Assembly: GCA_010094025.1 (NCBI GenBank)
Contig: ML991827.1
Coordinates: 144,273 to 208,272, forward strand
Source of the DNA: Viridothelium virens
Lineage: Eukaryota; Ascomycota; Dothideomycetes; Trypetheliales; Trypetheliaceae
DNA length: 64,000 bases
Direction of reading: 5' to 3'
Shown here one piece after another: positions 12,601 through 22,355 of this stretch. How positions within the stretch are numbered: the stretch's first letter is position 1; each line of letters begins with the position of its first letter. Both the position numbers and the translations under genes were made by a program. The notes under the pieces are model-generated. The model had not been told where the DNA came from. It ran no database searches and was given only the letters and a program-made list of their open reading frames with translations.

Positions 12601-13148
12601 CCTTCACCGACTCGACTCGTCCTTCGCCATCTACTAGTAATTATGTAGCCTCGCCACCGGCGGTGTATGGGGAGTCCGCCATACATTCGAACTATGGTCG
12701 TGGATTAGATACTAGTCCCTACGGGCAAAATATCTTGAGCTGGGGCAACTATTCCAATACCACCGATCAACCCAACCGTTCGCAGAATAAATCAAATTCC
12801 GCGACTGTTGGGAGGTTTCCTGGCCCCATGAATCCACAAGCATTTTCTGCCTCCCCTCAACAGCCCAACCTATACCGCAACAACTCCCAAGAACCACAAT
12901 ACACGCACGCACGTTCTGGTGCTGTCCCTCCAATGGGTTTTCCATCAGGAGCCGCAGCTCCCGAAGTCAATCATTTCGGTGACATGACAATTGAGAGTCA
13001 GGACATCGACATGAGCGCTTTGGGTAACGAGATGATGCCCTTGCTTGAATATCTTCCCCAGGACTTCTTCAACAATTTTGACGTTGGCGACGGGAACATG
13101 TATCCACAACAGCTCAGTCCCAATTCAACGGGTACTAAGCTTGAATGA
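9620..13148 (+). CDS. Zn2Cys6 transcription factor with fungal MHR domain
   Basis: Exons 9620-9741, 9885-11723, 11776-12359 and 12442-13148 give 1083 aa. The first intron splits the zinc cluster, and the joined sequence shows a perfect C-X2-C-X6-C-X6-C-X2-C-X6-C pattern at C42, C45, C52, C59, C62 and C69, preceded by the basic KRRRIS. A long region from about residue 273 (HLCSTFFEHLGCNFPFL) through about 600 matches the fungal-specific transcription factor domain (PF04082), with DTFWAVFFLDRVISSGTGRP as a clear landmark. The C-terminal third is Ser/Gln/Asn-rich with a QQQQQQ run and an acidic end, as in activation regions. Proteins of this class bind CGG-containing sites in the nucleus. The target pathway cannot be read from the sequence and no orthologue is claimed. 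Confidence 0.93.
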
Positions 13149-13576
13149 ACACACCTCTTTACTGCCACACTTGATTTCAAAAGGTGGGAGTCATGTATAG
13201 AAGTATGTTACATCTTTCTTGGATATGCTTTTCTCATCTTTTCTGATCTTTTTTGGATCTTCTTCATGTTGTTCGGTTTGATGTACCAGAGCACTCACGA
13301 TGACTTTTGGAGGAAGATTCATCGGCGGGTCCATTTGCGTAACATTTCGAGCAGACCTCCTGCACCTCCTAGCTGCTCATGCCTTGCGTGCGTATAGCTA
13401 ATCTCAAGGGAATGAGGCGACTCAGTTCTGGTCTTTGCGTGGCAAGCTTGGCGGCTTTTGGGAGGATCCCGTAGTATCCTATCTACGCTTCCCGTCGAGA
13501 TACCCTATGAACTATGATGAACGATTCGATGTCACATTCTTTCTCATTATGGTCTTTTCAAAATAAGAGCGCGCGT
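13149..13576. other. Convergent intergenic region
   Basis: 3' flanks of the Zn2Cys6 gene and the DUF1989 gene. A T-rich TCTTTTCTGATC-like run lies at about 13210-13265. Nothing else was seen. Confidence 0.4.
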
Positions 13577-14569
13577 CTATGTCATTGCCTCAGTCTCCCC
13601 ACCCGGAATTTTCATACCGTGCATACCCCTATATTTCTTCCACATCGGCACCGGTTCTTCCCAACCTTCTAACACATTCTCCCTACCCGTCACCTCAAAA
13701 ATTTCAATCTTCAACGGTCGACATACGTCCCTCATATCTCCGCCTTCCCCTTCTCCCCATGCCCACTTACTCAAGTCTCCCCCGGGGCAGGTACTCAACG
13801 CACACAACAGATCCATCTCCGCAAAGAACTCAATGAAATCCCCTTTTCGCGCCGGACTCGCCTCCATAAAATACCTCCCTTGCTCATCCAGCCCCGTCAC
13901 TTGAAACACATTCAACACATCATGCACATCCCTCTCCTCCAACCCCCACTCCCGCACCGCCCTCACCAGATTCGAATGACACTGGAAATCATAACCCCCG
14001 ACTCCAGCCTCCGCACCCGTTAACAACGCGTTCACATAAGGATCACACCTCGTCCCCAACAAATCGTGACACCGCCCACCCCACCTACTCCTCCCATCTC
14101 TCCCCAACTTCGCTCCCACCCCTCCGGTACTCGCCCCTCCTCCCTCCCCCTCGTCCTCTCCTCCCCCAGCCGCAACCCGATCCCCGATACTGTCACCCAC
14201 AACCGTCACCATCGGCCGTAGATACGGCAGACAGCTCCACAGCCGATTCCACTTCCCGATGTGGCTGGCATGCAGCTGGCGGGTGCGGCTTGCCCAGAAA
14301 CGTTCGCGCGGGTTGTCCAGCGACCAGAGGTTTAGATCGCCGACTTGGGGACCCTCTGGTGTCGAGATGCGGAGAATGGTGGTGCGGGGCACGGCGAAGG
14401 CGAGGCCGGAGCGCGGGGCTAGGAGGTGCGAGGTCAGCAGGCGGCGGGGGGCGGAGGCGAGGCGGTTGTAGAGGGGGATGTTGGCGGGGAGGGGGGAGGA
14501 GGGGTGGGCTTGGTAGGTGGGTTGGGGGCGGATTTCTGTTGATGATAGTAGTGGTGGCTCTTGTGCCAT
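13577..14569 (-). CDS. DUF1989 (urea carboxylase-associated family) protein
   Basis: A single exon of 330 aa with a true ATG at 14569. Family landmarks: EGPQVGDLNLWSLDNPRERFWASRT, with the QVGDLN strand, then MVTVVGDSIGD, GRCHDLLGTRCDPY, and DVLNVFQVTGLDEQGRYFMEASPARKGDFIEFFAEMDLLCALSTCPGGD. DUF1989 proteins share a fold with urea-amidolyase-associated proteins and occur widely in fungi. The conserved Cys/His/Glu residues (GRCHD, EMD.LCA..TCPGGD) suggest metal or small-molecule binding, but no reaction is established. A Gly/Glu-rich insert at about 130-150 (GGGEDEGEGGG) interrupts the middle. The region is GC-rich, producing long meaningless frames on the opposite strand. Confidence 0.88.
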   Translation of the reverse strand: MAQEPPLLSSTEIRPQPTYQAHPSSPLPANIPLYNRLASAPRRLLTSHLLAPRSGLAFAVPRTTILRISTPEGPQVGDLNLWSLDNPRERFWASRTRQLHASHIGKWNRLWSCLPYLRPMVTVVGDSIGDRVAAGGGEDEGEGGGASTGGVGAKLGRDGRSRWGGRCHDLLGTRCDPYVNALLTGAEAGVGGYDFQCHSNLVRAVREWGLEERDVHDVLNVFQVTGLDEQGRYFMEASPARKGDFIEFFAEMDLLCALSTCPGGDLSKWAWGEGEGGDMRDVCRPLKIEIFEVTGRENVLEGWEEPVPMWKKYRGMHGMKIPGGETEAMT

Positions 14570-14964
14570 GGAGGAAGTTAGTCGTAGTGAGAAATATTCT
14601 GATTAATGGGAATTGGTATGCGAGTTGAGCAACTGGAGAAGTCCTTATATGATGGAGACATTGCGTCATACTGCGGGGCAATTGCTTTGTTCAAGGAAGG
14701 TTGGTCATGATTTCAGAGGTTAAGCTACATGTTAATTTATGCTAATCATGGGGTATCTGCCGATGTTTAAGACTTGTGCTCCGCTCTTTCGCCCATCGGC
14801 TCTACTGTTTCCATAAGGTAGTCTTGAGATCCGAGACTTAGGGTGGTATCTTAAGTGGCCAAGCCCAGTGCAGATAAACAAACTCCAATGGACGGAGTGT
14901 GGAGATATTGAGACGACCGCTGACTAGGTCCGCAAGCCTCTCAATCACCATTCAAGTAACTGGA
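14570..14964. other. Intergenic
   Basis: Upstream of the DUF1989 gene and downstream of the SRA-domain gene. No coding sequence or repeat was recognised. Confidence 0.4.
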
Positions 14965-16656
14965 TCAAGAAGGACTTCGAGATGATCGTTCGGCCGCGCG
15001 ACTTTCTGGTGACGTCCTACGCTTCGTAATGTGTGTAGAATATAAAGCATTGATAGCCTGCAATTGCCCAGACGTCATTTGACCGAATTTTCTACCAATT
15101 TCAACAGCGGCGTTCCGTGGAGGTCGTTCAGATTCTGGAGTAGACCTTGCTTCAGAGGCAGTATCTTGTGAGTCTAGCTCTACTTCATCCTCCGATCCGT
15201 CATACAAACGCCTCACTCGTTGCTTATTCTCGCACGCGGCACCATCCTTAGAACCATTTGTATCCAACGCGACTCTGGATACTGTCTTCGGCGATTTGGA
15301 CGGTATGGTAAACAAGTCAGCTGTGGGGGATGACAGTTCCAATTCCGATAGCTTGGGCAGCTCTGGTTGTCCAAGGATTTTCATGCTTTTGTTGTCTGTC
15401 ATTGGTACTTTCATTCTTGCATTCGTGTCCTCCTGCAAGGATTGATCTGAAGCTTGACCTGATGAAGCGTCATCATAAACGTCAGATGATTGTACGGCTC
15501 TCGGTCGCTGCCGAGCATTCTTGTGGTCTCCTTCGCGCCAAGTTTCACGAAGGCGTCTATACTCAGCATAATCTTCCCTCTCGTCGGCCCATGGGTGAAG
15601 CAGGACCTCTTCCATCGGCCTCTGATCGGGCATCCGGGTAAGGTAGATGTCGTACACAAATTGTCCATTTTGCATTTTGATGAACCAGCGGGTAACTTTA
15701 TGGCTAGTATAATCAGCGAATGTCTCCCTATTGATATAGCTCCACCATCACTTACAGGCCATCGTAGCGGATACCAACCTTGGGTGCCCAGGGAGAGTGA
15801 AGAGTATGTGTGCGAAGGATACGGATAGGGTATCTTGAGTTGGCATCGGCAGCTGTCAGGCGGTATTTGCCTTTGTCGCCGGGTTTGGTATGAAACCAGA
15901 AGCTGTTCGGATCATCGCTATTGAACTCATCTGAACCGGCAAGAACGATAGCATAGGCACCGCCTTCATTGTAGACGATTCCTCCATAGTGGCCGACATC
16001 GTTTATGATGCCGGCCTGGAAGGCAAAGGATTGATTAATCCACCATCTACGTAGTCATGAGTCAACGATTTGGCGTGTCGTCATAAGGATCAACTTACTG
16101 TCCTGGCGTGAAGGAGAGATGCCCATGCTCCATCGGTTGCTCTTCAAGTATGTCCGGAGCTCCACGTCGAGTTCTCTGCTCCTTTTTCCACTGCCGGACC
16201 GTTTCCTAGATATTCATTAAGCCAACCCCTACTAAAGCCGAGACGCGCATGTACCTCATGTGTGAAGTAACCTGGCTTCATGACATGCCATAGGCGCCCA
16301 CCCTCTCCATACAATATCAATTGTACGTCGTTGAGTGGACCCCACAACTGCTCCCAGATAACAATTATGTCATCACACAGGTCAATAAGCCGTCCCGGCC
16401 ATCTTGTAGCCTTACGAGCTATGATCTGTATCGCGCGGTGGATGCGAGAATATCGCAAGACTGGAAGGGAGATGCCAATATTGCTGGGATTTAAGGCGAA
16501 AGCCGTGAACGCGTCGTGTAATATGAGCACATCATCGGGCTTGAGTGCCTGAGGGCCTTCGCGTGCAACCTGAGGATCAAGCTCATCGCGTATCCAGCGA
16601 GCCATGTACTTCAGTTCATCAGGACCAAAGACCCTGGTTGCAAAGCCCGGAGGCAT
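14965..16656 (-). CDS. SRA/YDG-domain protein (fungal, putative modified-DNA reader)
   Basis: Exons 16656-16255, 16205-16099, 16046-15756 and 15703-14965 give 512 aa. The start is the first ATG in a good context (AACATGC); no ATG lies upstream before about 16900. Residues 1-134 form a helical region (DELKYMARWIRDELDPQVA) that I do not recognise. From about 158 to 300 the joined exons give an SRA-like order: AGIINDVGHYGGIVYNEGGAYAIVLAG, then PIRILRTHTLHSPWAPKVG, then IRYDGLHKVTRWF, the last being the hallmark YDG motif, which spans intron 3. SRA domains of UHRF1, SUVH and bacterial Mcr-type proteins flip out and read 5mC or 5hmC. The C-terminal 200 residues are Ser/Glu-rich and disordered. Whether the base-flipping residues are kept needs alignment. 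Confidence 0.8.
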
Positions 16657-17480
16657 GTTCGGCTGGCAGTCGACAAGAAACCGATTTGAGGCAGATTGCT
16701 TGACGTACACAACCAAACAGAAGACTTACGTGTCAAAGAGGACTTCCTGGTAAACGAGTTGGAGTGGTGAGATTAAGAGTGCGGGGTGGGAAAAATGGAG
16801 GTGAAGAGGTGACTCGTGCCTTCTTCAAATGGTTCACAAAGTGAGGAAGTAGCTGCAAGCTCAACACTCAACCCACTCTTCCTGTACCTTCCCCTCGGGG
16901 CCATGCCAATCATTCATCACATCTCCTTGCAATTTCGAGATTGCTTTGCACAAAAGCCATCATCATGAGAGCTTAGTACCTACCCTGCACTTACGAAAGG
17001 GGATAGGAAAGACATCATCGAAAGCACAGAACAATGCCAGCATTGAGTAGCAATCGCTTGGCAGGAACCCCAACCACATCTTTCAAGATGAGAGAAATGG
17101 GCTCAAAATTTCAAAGAGTGCATTCGGGACGTATTCCTGTTGTACGCCTTAAGTTTTAAGACAAATGAAATCACATGTCTGGGTTGCGCCGGCCGTTCAC
17201 ACACCCTTAGGCTGAGATGAGGGACCTCTGAGCTGCAAAGCTTATCGACACCTACATTGAGTTTCTTGCTTTAGATGATAGCTACCGTACTGAAACAGTT
17301 GTAGAAAGTCAGATGAGGTAGATTGTGTAGATTGGGGAAGTGACGAAAACGACTCCGTGCTATTTACAAACGGCGAGATCCCTCGGCTGACTACGCCGCC
17401 GAGCTTTGCCTGACTCCACCTGGCGACATCGCATCCACGGGCGAACTGCTCCAAATCCATTGCCATGACCCTGTTCCAAC
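16657..17480. other. Divergent intergenic region
   Basis: Upstream of both the SRA-domain gene (-) and the DENND11-like gene (+). Frames on the minus strand at 17242-17587 overlap the first exon of the plus-strand gene and show no family signal. Confidence 0.4.
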
Positions 17481-19690
17481 ATGTCAAAGAAGAGCTCAGC
17501 TGGAGAAGATGGCCCAAATATTTCTGGAAATGATGTGGAACGTTTACCGCCGTTAGCTGCAGCTTTTCTAATCCTCTTCGACCTCAAAGTGGGGTGAGTA
17601 CCGATTTATCTAAGTCCAGACGAACTACAAAATAGCCAGAAGACTAATGCTCGCGCAGTTATTCGATTGCGTGGAAACGGTCCTTATCAGACAGTGTGTC
17701 TCTCGATGTCCTCGATCCCCGAAGCTGCCTCCCACTAATGTGAGATAGTTGAGCTGGACGGTGCGGTGGAATACAAGTCGCTCCCTTCCGGTCTGCATAA
17801 CGTGAAGGAAGATTTGATGTGGGGAGATCCGTCGCCCCCAGCAAGCTCTTGCTAATCTGAAATGGCAGCTACTTTACACATGGAGACTATGCGGGTATCA
17901 GCGCCTTTGTGAGCGGAGTAGCTGCTGAATCTGAGCGCAATGCGCGTCTCGTTGCCGTTGGGATACTTGTCCCTTTGAGTTCCGGGAGACTTGGACAGAG
18001 CTGGCTCCACACTCATCATCTTCAGGATCTGGCAGCGTAAGACGTCATGTCTGAAGTTGAAAGAAACACTTGCTGACATGCACCTTCTAGTCGAATCGCG
18101 AAGGATACTACAGATACAAATCCTCTTGAAGACTATTGGAACAAATACCGTAGCGATGGCACACCTTCGGGCGTGGATACGCGTAGAGAGTCTCTCGGTC
18201 CGACAGCCTTCTCAAATGGCAGTCCATCTCATAGGAGATCCCGCGCCTTTTCCACGGCAGCCGGTCTTCTCCCAGCAGAGCAATCCCTTCATCCATCCCA
18301 TCCTGCACGATCCATGCTGCGGTTTCTCGATACCTTTGGTCCTCTCTCCTTTCCTCTGTACCGCGCAGCTCTTCTCCGAAAACGAATACTGATCATTGCC
18401 GAACCGCCGGTTCGTGAATCCTGTAACTTCGTCTACGATCTCTCCATCATCTCCACAATACCTTCCTCTGCCGCTGACATACTCATCTCCGATTCCCACA
18501 TCAAAGATCCCCCTCTACGCTTCCGTGCCTTATTTTCTGTTGGCATACACGATATCCCCCAGCTCTCGGCAACGGCAACACCGCCAGCACAACAGCAAGG
18601 CTGGGTGGCGTGCTCAACGGACGAAGTCCTCGCCATGAAAACTCAACTATACGACCTGGTCGTCGAACTACCCCCAGGCTACGCCTCGACCTCCAAGACA
18701 GAAGGCCGCCCCAAGCGCTGGCCTAAGATCACGACCTCGACCCAAAACCCCCTCAAAGCCACCCAACGCGATCTCCGCCGCTACAGCACCCTCCGGCAAG
18801 ACCTCCACGCCCTCACCAACCCCTCTATCCCAACTCCAAACCGCTCCCCCCGCACTCCCCGCAAAACCCCCGACCGTGACCCAGACCCCAGCTCCTCAGG
18901 AGCCGCAGACTCAGGTGACGCCACCACAGACACCGACCCGCTCCTCTCCTCACAATCCAACGACTCCGCAACGCCGCAACCAGAAGACGACAGCACCAAC
19001 AACGACGACAACCAAGACGCCGACCCCTCCCCCATCACCGAGCCCAAGACCTGGTCCGCCCTCGCCTACTCCTCCTTCCTCTGGTGGGCCTCCGCCGGCG
19101 AGCGCGACCCCGCGTCCCCTTCCGACCAAGACGACGAAGAAGCCGCCGACCGCGCCCTCTTCTCCGTCTCGGTGGCGTCGCTCGCGCCGTCGCCGTCGCC
19201 GGCGCGTGACGCGAGGAGGGGGAGCGTGCGGTCGAGACCGAGGTCAGGCGTATATGCCGCCGGAGGGGGTGGCAGGGAGATGGCGGTCATGGCGTATTTC
19301 CAAGGGTGGACGGCTGGGTTGGTGGAGGGGTTGGTGGGGGTGGTGGAGCGAGAGACTGGGGGGGGGGGGGTGAGAGAGGGGGCAGATGGCGTGGGAGTGG
19401 GGATGGAGCGCGAGAGCGAGGAGGAGGTGGGGCAAGAGGGGAATGGAGAAGCTGGTGGAGAGAGGGATGGAGATGGAGACCAAGATCAAGATGGGGATGG
19501 CGAGGGCGAGGTGCAAGAAGAGGATTTAGAGCCTGTCTTAGTCACTGCGGATGATTTGGCGAAACTGGGGTTGGACAGCTGGAGCGCGTCGGATAAGGCG
19601 TTTGTAGAGGAAGCGATGCGGTTATGGTTTGGACGGGAGGCGGACGTTAAGACGAGCGGCGTGGAGTGTTGTGGGGTGAGGATACTGTAA
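17481..19690 (+). CDS. DENND11/LCHN-like protein (DUF4484; yeast Anr2-type)
   Basis: Exons 17481-17593, 17659-17693, 17749-17818, 17869-18036 and 18091-19690 give about 661 aa. The joined N-terminus reads PLAAAFLILFDLKVGYSIAW, KRSLSDIELDGAVEYKSLPS, GLHNVKEDL, then YAGISAFVSGVAAESERNAR, which is the DENN-type N-terminal half of the LCHN/DUF4484 family. The large last exon continues it (SMLRFLDTFGPLSFPLYRAALLRKRILI; DILISDSHIKDPPLRFRALFSVGIHD). DENN-domain proteins act as Rab exchange factors or regulators; for this branch the partner is uncertain. The second half is Pro/Ser/Asp-rich, then Gly/Glu-rich at about 540-600, and ends with an acidic helix (LVTADDLAKLGLDSWSASDK). The intron 3 donor (GTGGGG) is weak but required by the frame. 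Confidence 0.85.
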
Positions 19691-19788
19691 GAGGAGAAAA
19701 GTTGGGGCGAGTATCGAAGAGCTAGCATTGCATGGAGTAATGCTCTGGAATTGCGGAGGACTGTTGATACCTTCGAGTCTATACTGGC

Positions 19789-20243
19789 CTACAATCGACT
19801 AGCAAAACCACCAATAGGATGCATCGCAACGACCTGTAGCGGCTTCACCAGCAGATCTTCACTTTGAATCGCCTTCCCGAGCCTCTTGTAGATGTCCGAG
19901 CTCGCATGCTTTTCCAGTCCGGCTTTGCCCGTATATCTTCAAAGGATAACGTTAGTACTGTTGCTACTCGTCCCTTAGCGGACCTTTCGGCCGTATGTCT
20001 ACTGACGTTTCAATTACAACGAACTCGGGCGTATCCTTCTTGATCTGTCGGTGCACCTGGTATCTGAGTGTATCAGGCTCATTCTCCTTCGCATGAGCGG
20101 AAACTTCCAAGAGGAGCTGCTCCACCTGAAATTTTGTCCGTGTCAACATTGGATAGATTAATGACCCATGCTTCCTATCAACATACCCTAGCCTGTTTCC
20201 TTGGTTTCGGACTGATAATTGCAACCACTTCGAGGTTCGGCAT
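19789..20243 (-). CDS. Small ABM-domain protein (dimeric alpha/beta-barrel monooxygenase fold)
   Basis: Exons 20243-20187, 20125-20007 and 19936-19789 give 107 aa. The product starts MPNLEVVAIISPKPRKQARV, then EQLLLEVSAHAKENEPDTLR, QVHRQIKKDTPEFVVIETYT and AGLEKHASSDIYKRL. This is the ABM (antibiotic biosynthesis monooxygenase / YgiN-like) pattern: an initial strand, a helix, 'EPDTLRY', then 'F..IE.Y....AL..H..S..' before the final helix. Such proteins dimerise and act as cofactor-free oxygenases, quinol monooxygenases or small stress proteins; substrate unknown. It converges with the DENND11-like gene, leaving about 100 bp between stops. None of the three exons is long, so the gene is easy to miss. 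Confidence 0.82.
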
Positions 20244-20964
20244 ACTGACAGGATCGTTTTGCGCAAGCTTCTTATGGGACGGAAGTATCAAAAAGGCAAA
20301 AGTCGGAGAAGACGCCACTACGCAAATTTTCCGTATGTCTGGTTATTAGGGGGTAAATTTGTGAGAATTGCACAGAGGACTCGAAACTGCCCATTTGCAA
20401 GGACCTCGGCAAAAATCCCCTCAAGACGCCAATATCGTGTACTCCTTACCGCGGTCGGGGAGTTCCTCAACCGGTAATAAATACAATGTTATTTCAATCT
20501 TGCTGTGATGGCCATGTTTGCCCATGTTAATGCCGCTTTAACATGGGCCAACATGGTCATAGCAGCAAGATTGAAATAACATTGTATTTATTACCAGTCG
20601 AAACCCACCCCTCTCTCCGCCGTGAGCTAGTTACGAAGAGAACCATCGGCTTAAGGGTCGCGCCCCTTCGCCCTAAAGCCACGGGAAGCGATGAGACATT
20701 CGTGATAGCCAGGTTGTCTTAAAAATGACGTCCTAGTGCAGACGGATAAGCCCCGCTGCACTATTTTAGAGTCTTCCTTGGCGAAGGGATTGACAGAAGC
20801 ACGAGAGGACAACATTCGGTAGACACAAAATTCGGCTTGACTCATTGCGGCGTGGCATCTGTCAATGAGTCAACAGCCACGAAGACTAAGCATTTAAGGA
20901 GATTGAAGTTGGTCGAGGATCACGATCAAGATCCTCCCGTCCGAAATCAAGACAGTTTATCAAA
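20244..20964. other. Divergent intergenic region containing a foldback element
   Basis: Lies between the ABM gene and the GNAT gene. Its main content is the palindrome at 20473-20595, described separately. The rest shows no coding signal. Confidence 0.5.
20473..20595. repeat. Foldback (inverted-repeat) element, 123 bp
   Basis: The left arm starts GGTAATAAATACAATG and the right arm is its reverse complement ending in TATTTATTACC. The outer 33 bp of the arms match perfectly. The inner part (to about 58 bp per arm) carries a few mismatches (TGATGG against CTATGA, CATGTTT against CATGTTG). The loop is about 7 bp (TGCCGCT). A single-stranded copy would form one long hairpin. This is the structure of a foldback or MITE-type element. 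Flanking target-site duplication is not obvious (CTCAACC on the left, AGTCGAA on the right). It sits in a promoter-proximal region, about 370 bp upstream of the GNAT gene and 230 bp upstream of the ABM gene. Confidence 0.85.
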
Positions 20965-21788
20965 ATGCATATCAGACCAACAGCCAGTGCAGATATATAT
21001 GATGTTAGCATACTGGCCGACTTAGCGTTCCAGGATGAGGAATTCTGGCGATGGCTGACGCCCGGGATGTACAATTATCCAAATGATCGCACCCGGTTCT
21101 ATCGCCTTCGGACGCGCGGAAGAGCGGTAACGAAGGGAGGATGCATCTCCCTGGTGGCCGTGACGGACGACAGTGATCCTGAATGGAGTGGTAGGGAGGA
21201 GATAGTTGGATATGCATTCTGGAAGCGTCAAGGTACAAGCGAGCAAGCGAAGAAGTGGCAGAAGGAACCGTGGGGCAGCAGTACGTCTGCCTTGTTTGTA
21301 CGCGTGATCAAGATGGATCGCTGATCGAAAAAGCAGTTCTTGAACGTAACCTGCTATGGGTTGAGCTACAATATGAAAGGCTTATCAACCGAGCTGTAGA
21401 CTTTAAGAGATGGGATAACATGATTACAGCGTTCGGGTCCCTGCAGAGTCAGACCGACTTTCCAGAGCAGTGGCACTGTACCGTCCTCGGCGTTTCACCT
21501 AAATACCGGAGACGTGGCATAGGATCGCTCTTGTTGAATTGGGGCTTAGAAAAGGCTCGAGAAGAGGGTGTTCCCGCAGTGCTGGAAGCGACACCTGCCG
21601 GCGTGGCGCTGTATGAGAAAACCGGATTCAAGCCCGTCCTAGAGGTCGGGCCCGAAGACACGCCGGAGTATTTCTTGACTATCATGATCTGGGAGCCCGA
21701 AGAGCTGCAAGGGCAGTGGCTGACGGAGGAAGCGATACAGCGGTCTCGAGATCGGCTACGGGAAGCTCCGGTGGTGATCAGAACCTGA
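20965..21788 (+). CDS. GNAT-family N-acetyltransferase
   Basis: Two exons, 20965-21280 and 21337-21788, give about 255 aa. Residues 1-10 (MHIRPTASAD) start a GNAT beta strand, and EEIVGYAFWKRQG is the typical middle strand. The acetyl-CoA-binding motif A is clear after the intron: CTVLGVSPKYRRRGIGSLLL (R/Q-x-x-G-x-G/A form RRRGIG), followed by ATPAGVALYEKTGFKPV, the conserved C-terminal strand and helix. The protein transfers acetyl from acetyl-CoA to an amine; substrate unknown. The donor is GTACGT. Two acceptors three bases apart (AAG at 21331-21333, CAG at 21334-21336) both keep frame and change the junction by one residue. Confidence 0.9.
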
Positions 21789-22355
21789 AAGAAATTGATG
21801 AAACCTGAGTCAGATGATGGCGTACACATGCAAGTAGCCTTGAAGGTTTCACCGTCTCCAGGTCCGCCGAAGCGAGGATGCAGAGGGACGAGAGAGTAAT
21901 TTACGACAGGATAGCAGACCAGCTAGTTAGGTTATGAATCCTTACTGAAATAGGTAGATTAAGCCATCCGCAAAGGACGGGCCGGGCCATGCCATAATAT
22001 CCCAAGCACCCACGGCACCCAAGGTGAGGGAATCCCACGGTTCCAGCCTTCCTTAGCTTCTTGCTAGGGCTGATCATTCTTTCTCTCCCGGTCCCTCAGA
22101 CCACTTTGCCTGCCCACGCCTGCCCACGCCTGCCCCACATGCAAGGTTGACTTGACGGCCTTGACTGGGGGCACAACACGAAAAGATGCCGATATGAATT
22201 GCGTGCCAAAACCGAGCCTTACCCTCCACTGGGCCTACCATGACTGCTCTTATCAGCTCACATAATTGACTGCATCCTCTTGCTCTTCTTCTTGTACCGA
22301 GTACTTCTCTTGACCAGGACCTGAATTCTCTTCGTCAGCCTCGTCGCTTGTGAAG
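21789..22355. other. Promoter region of pyrG
   Basis: Contains a short direct repeat of the form CTGCCCACGC, about three near-copies at 22107-22135, and a CT-rich tract (TCTTGCTCTTCTTCTTG) about 80 bp before the pyrG start. No gene was seen. Confidence 0.5.

Noticed and set aside
14193-14681. 162-codon Pro/His-rich frame
   Set aside because: Overlaps the DUF1989 gene in another frame; composition is an effect of GC bias.
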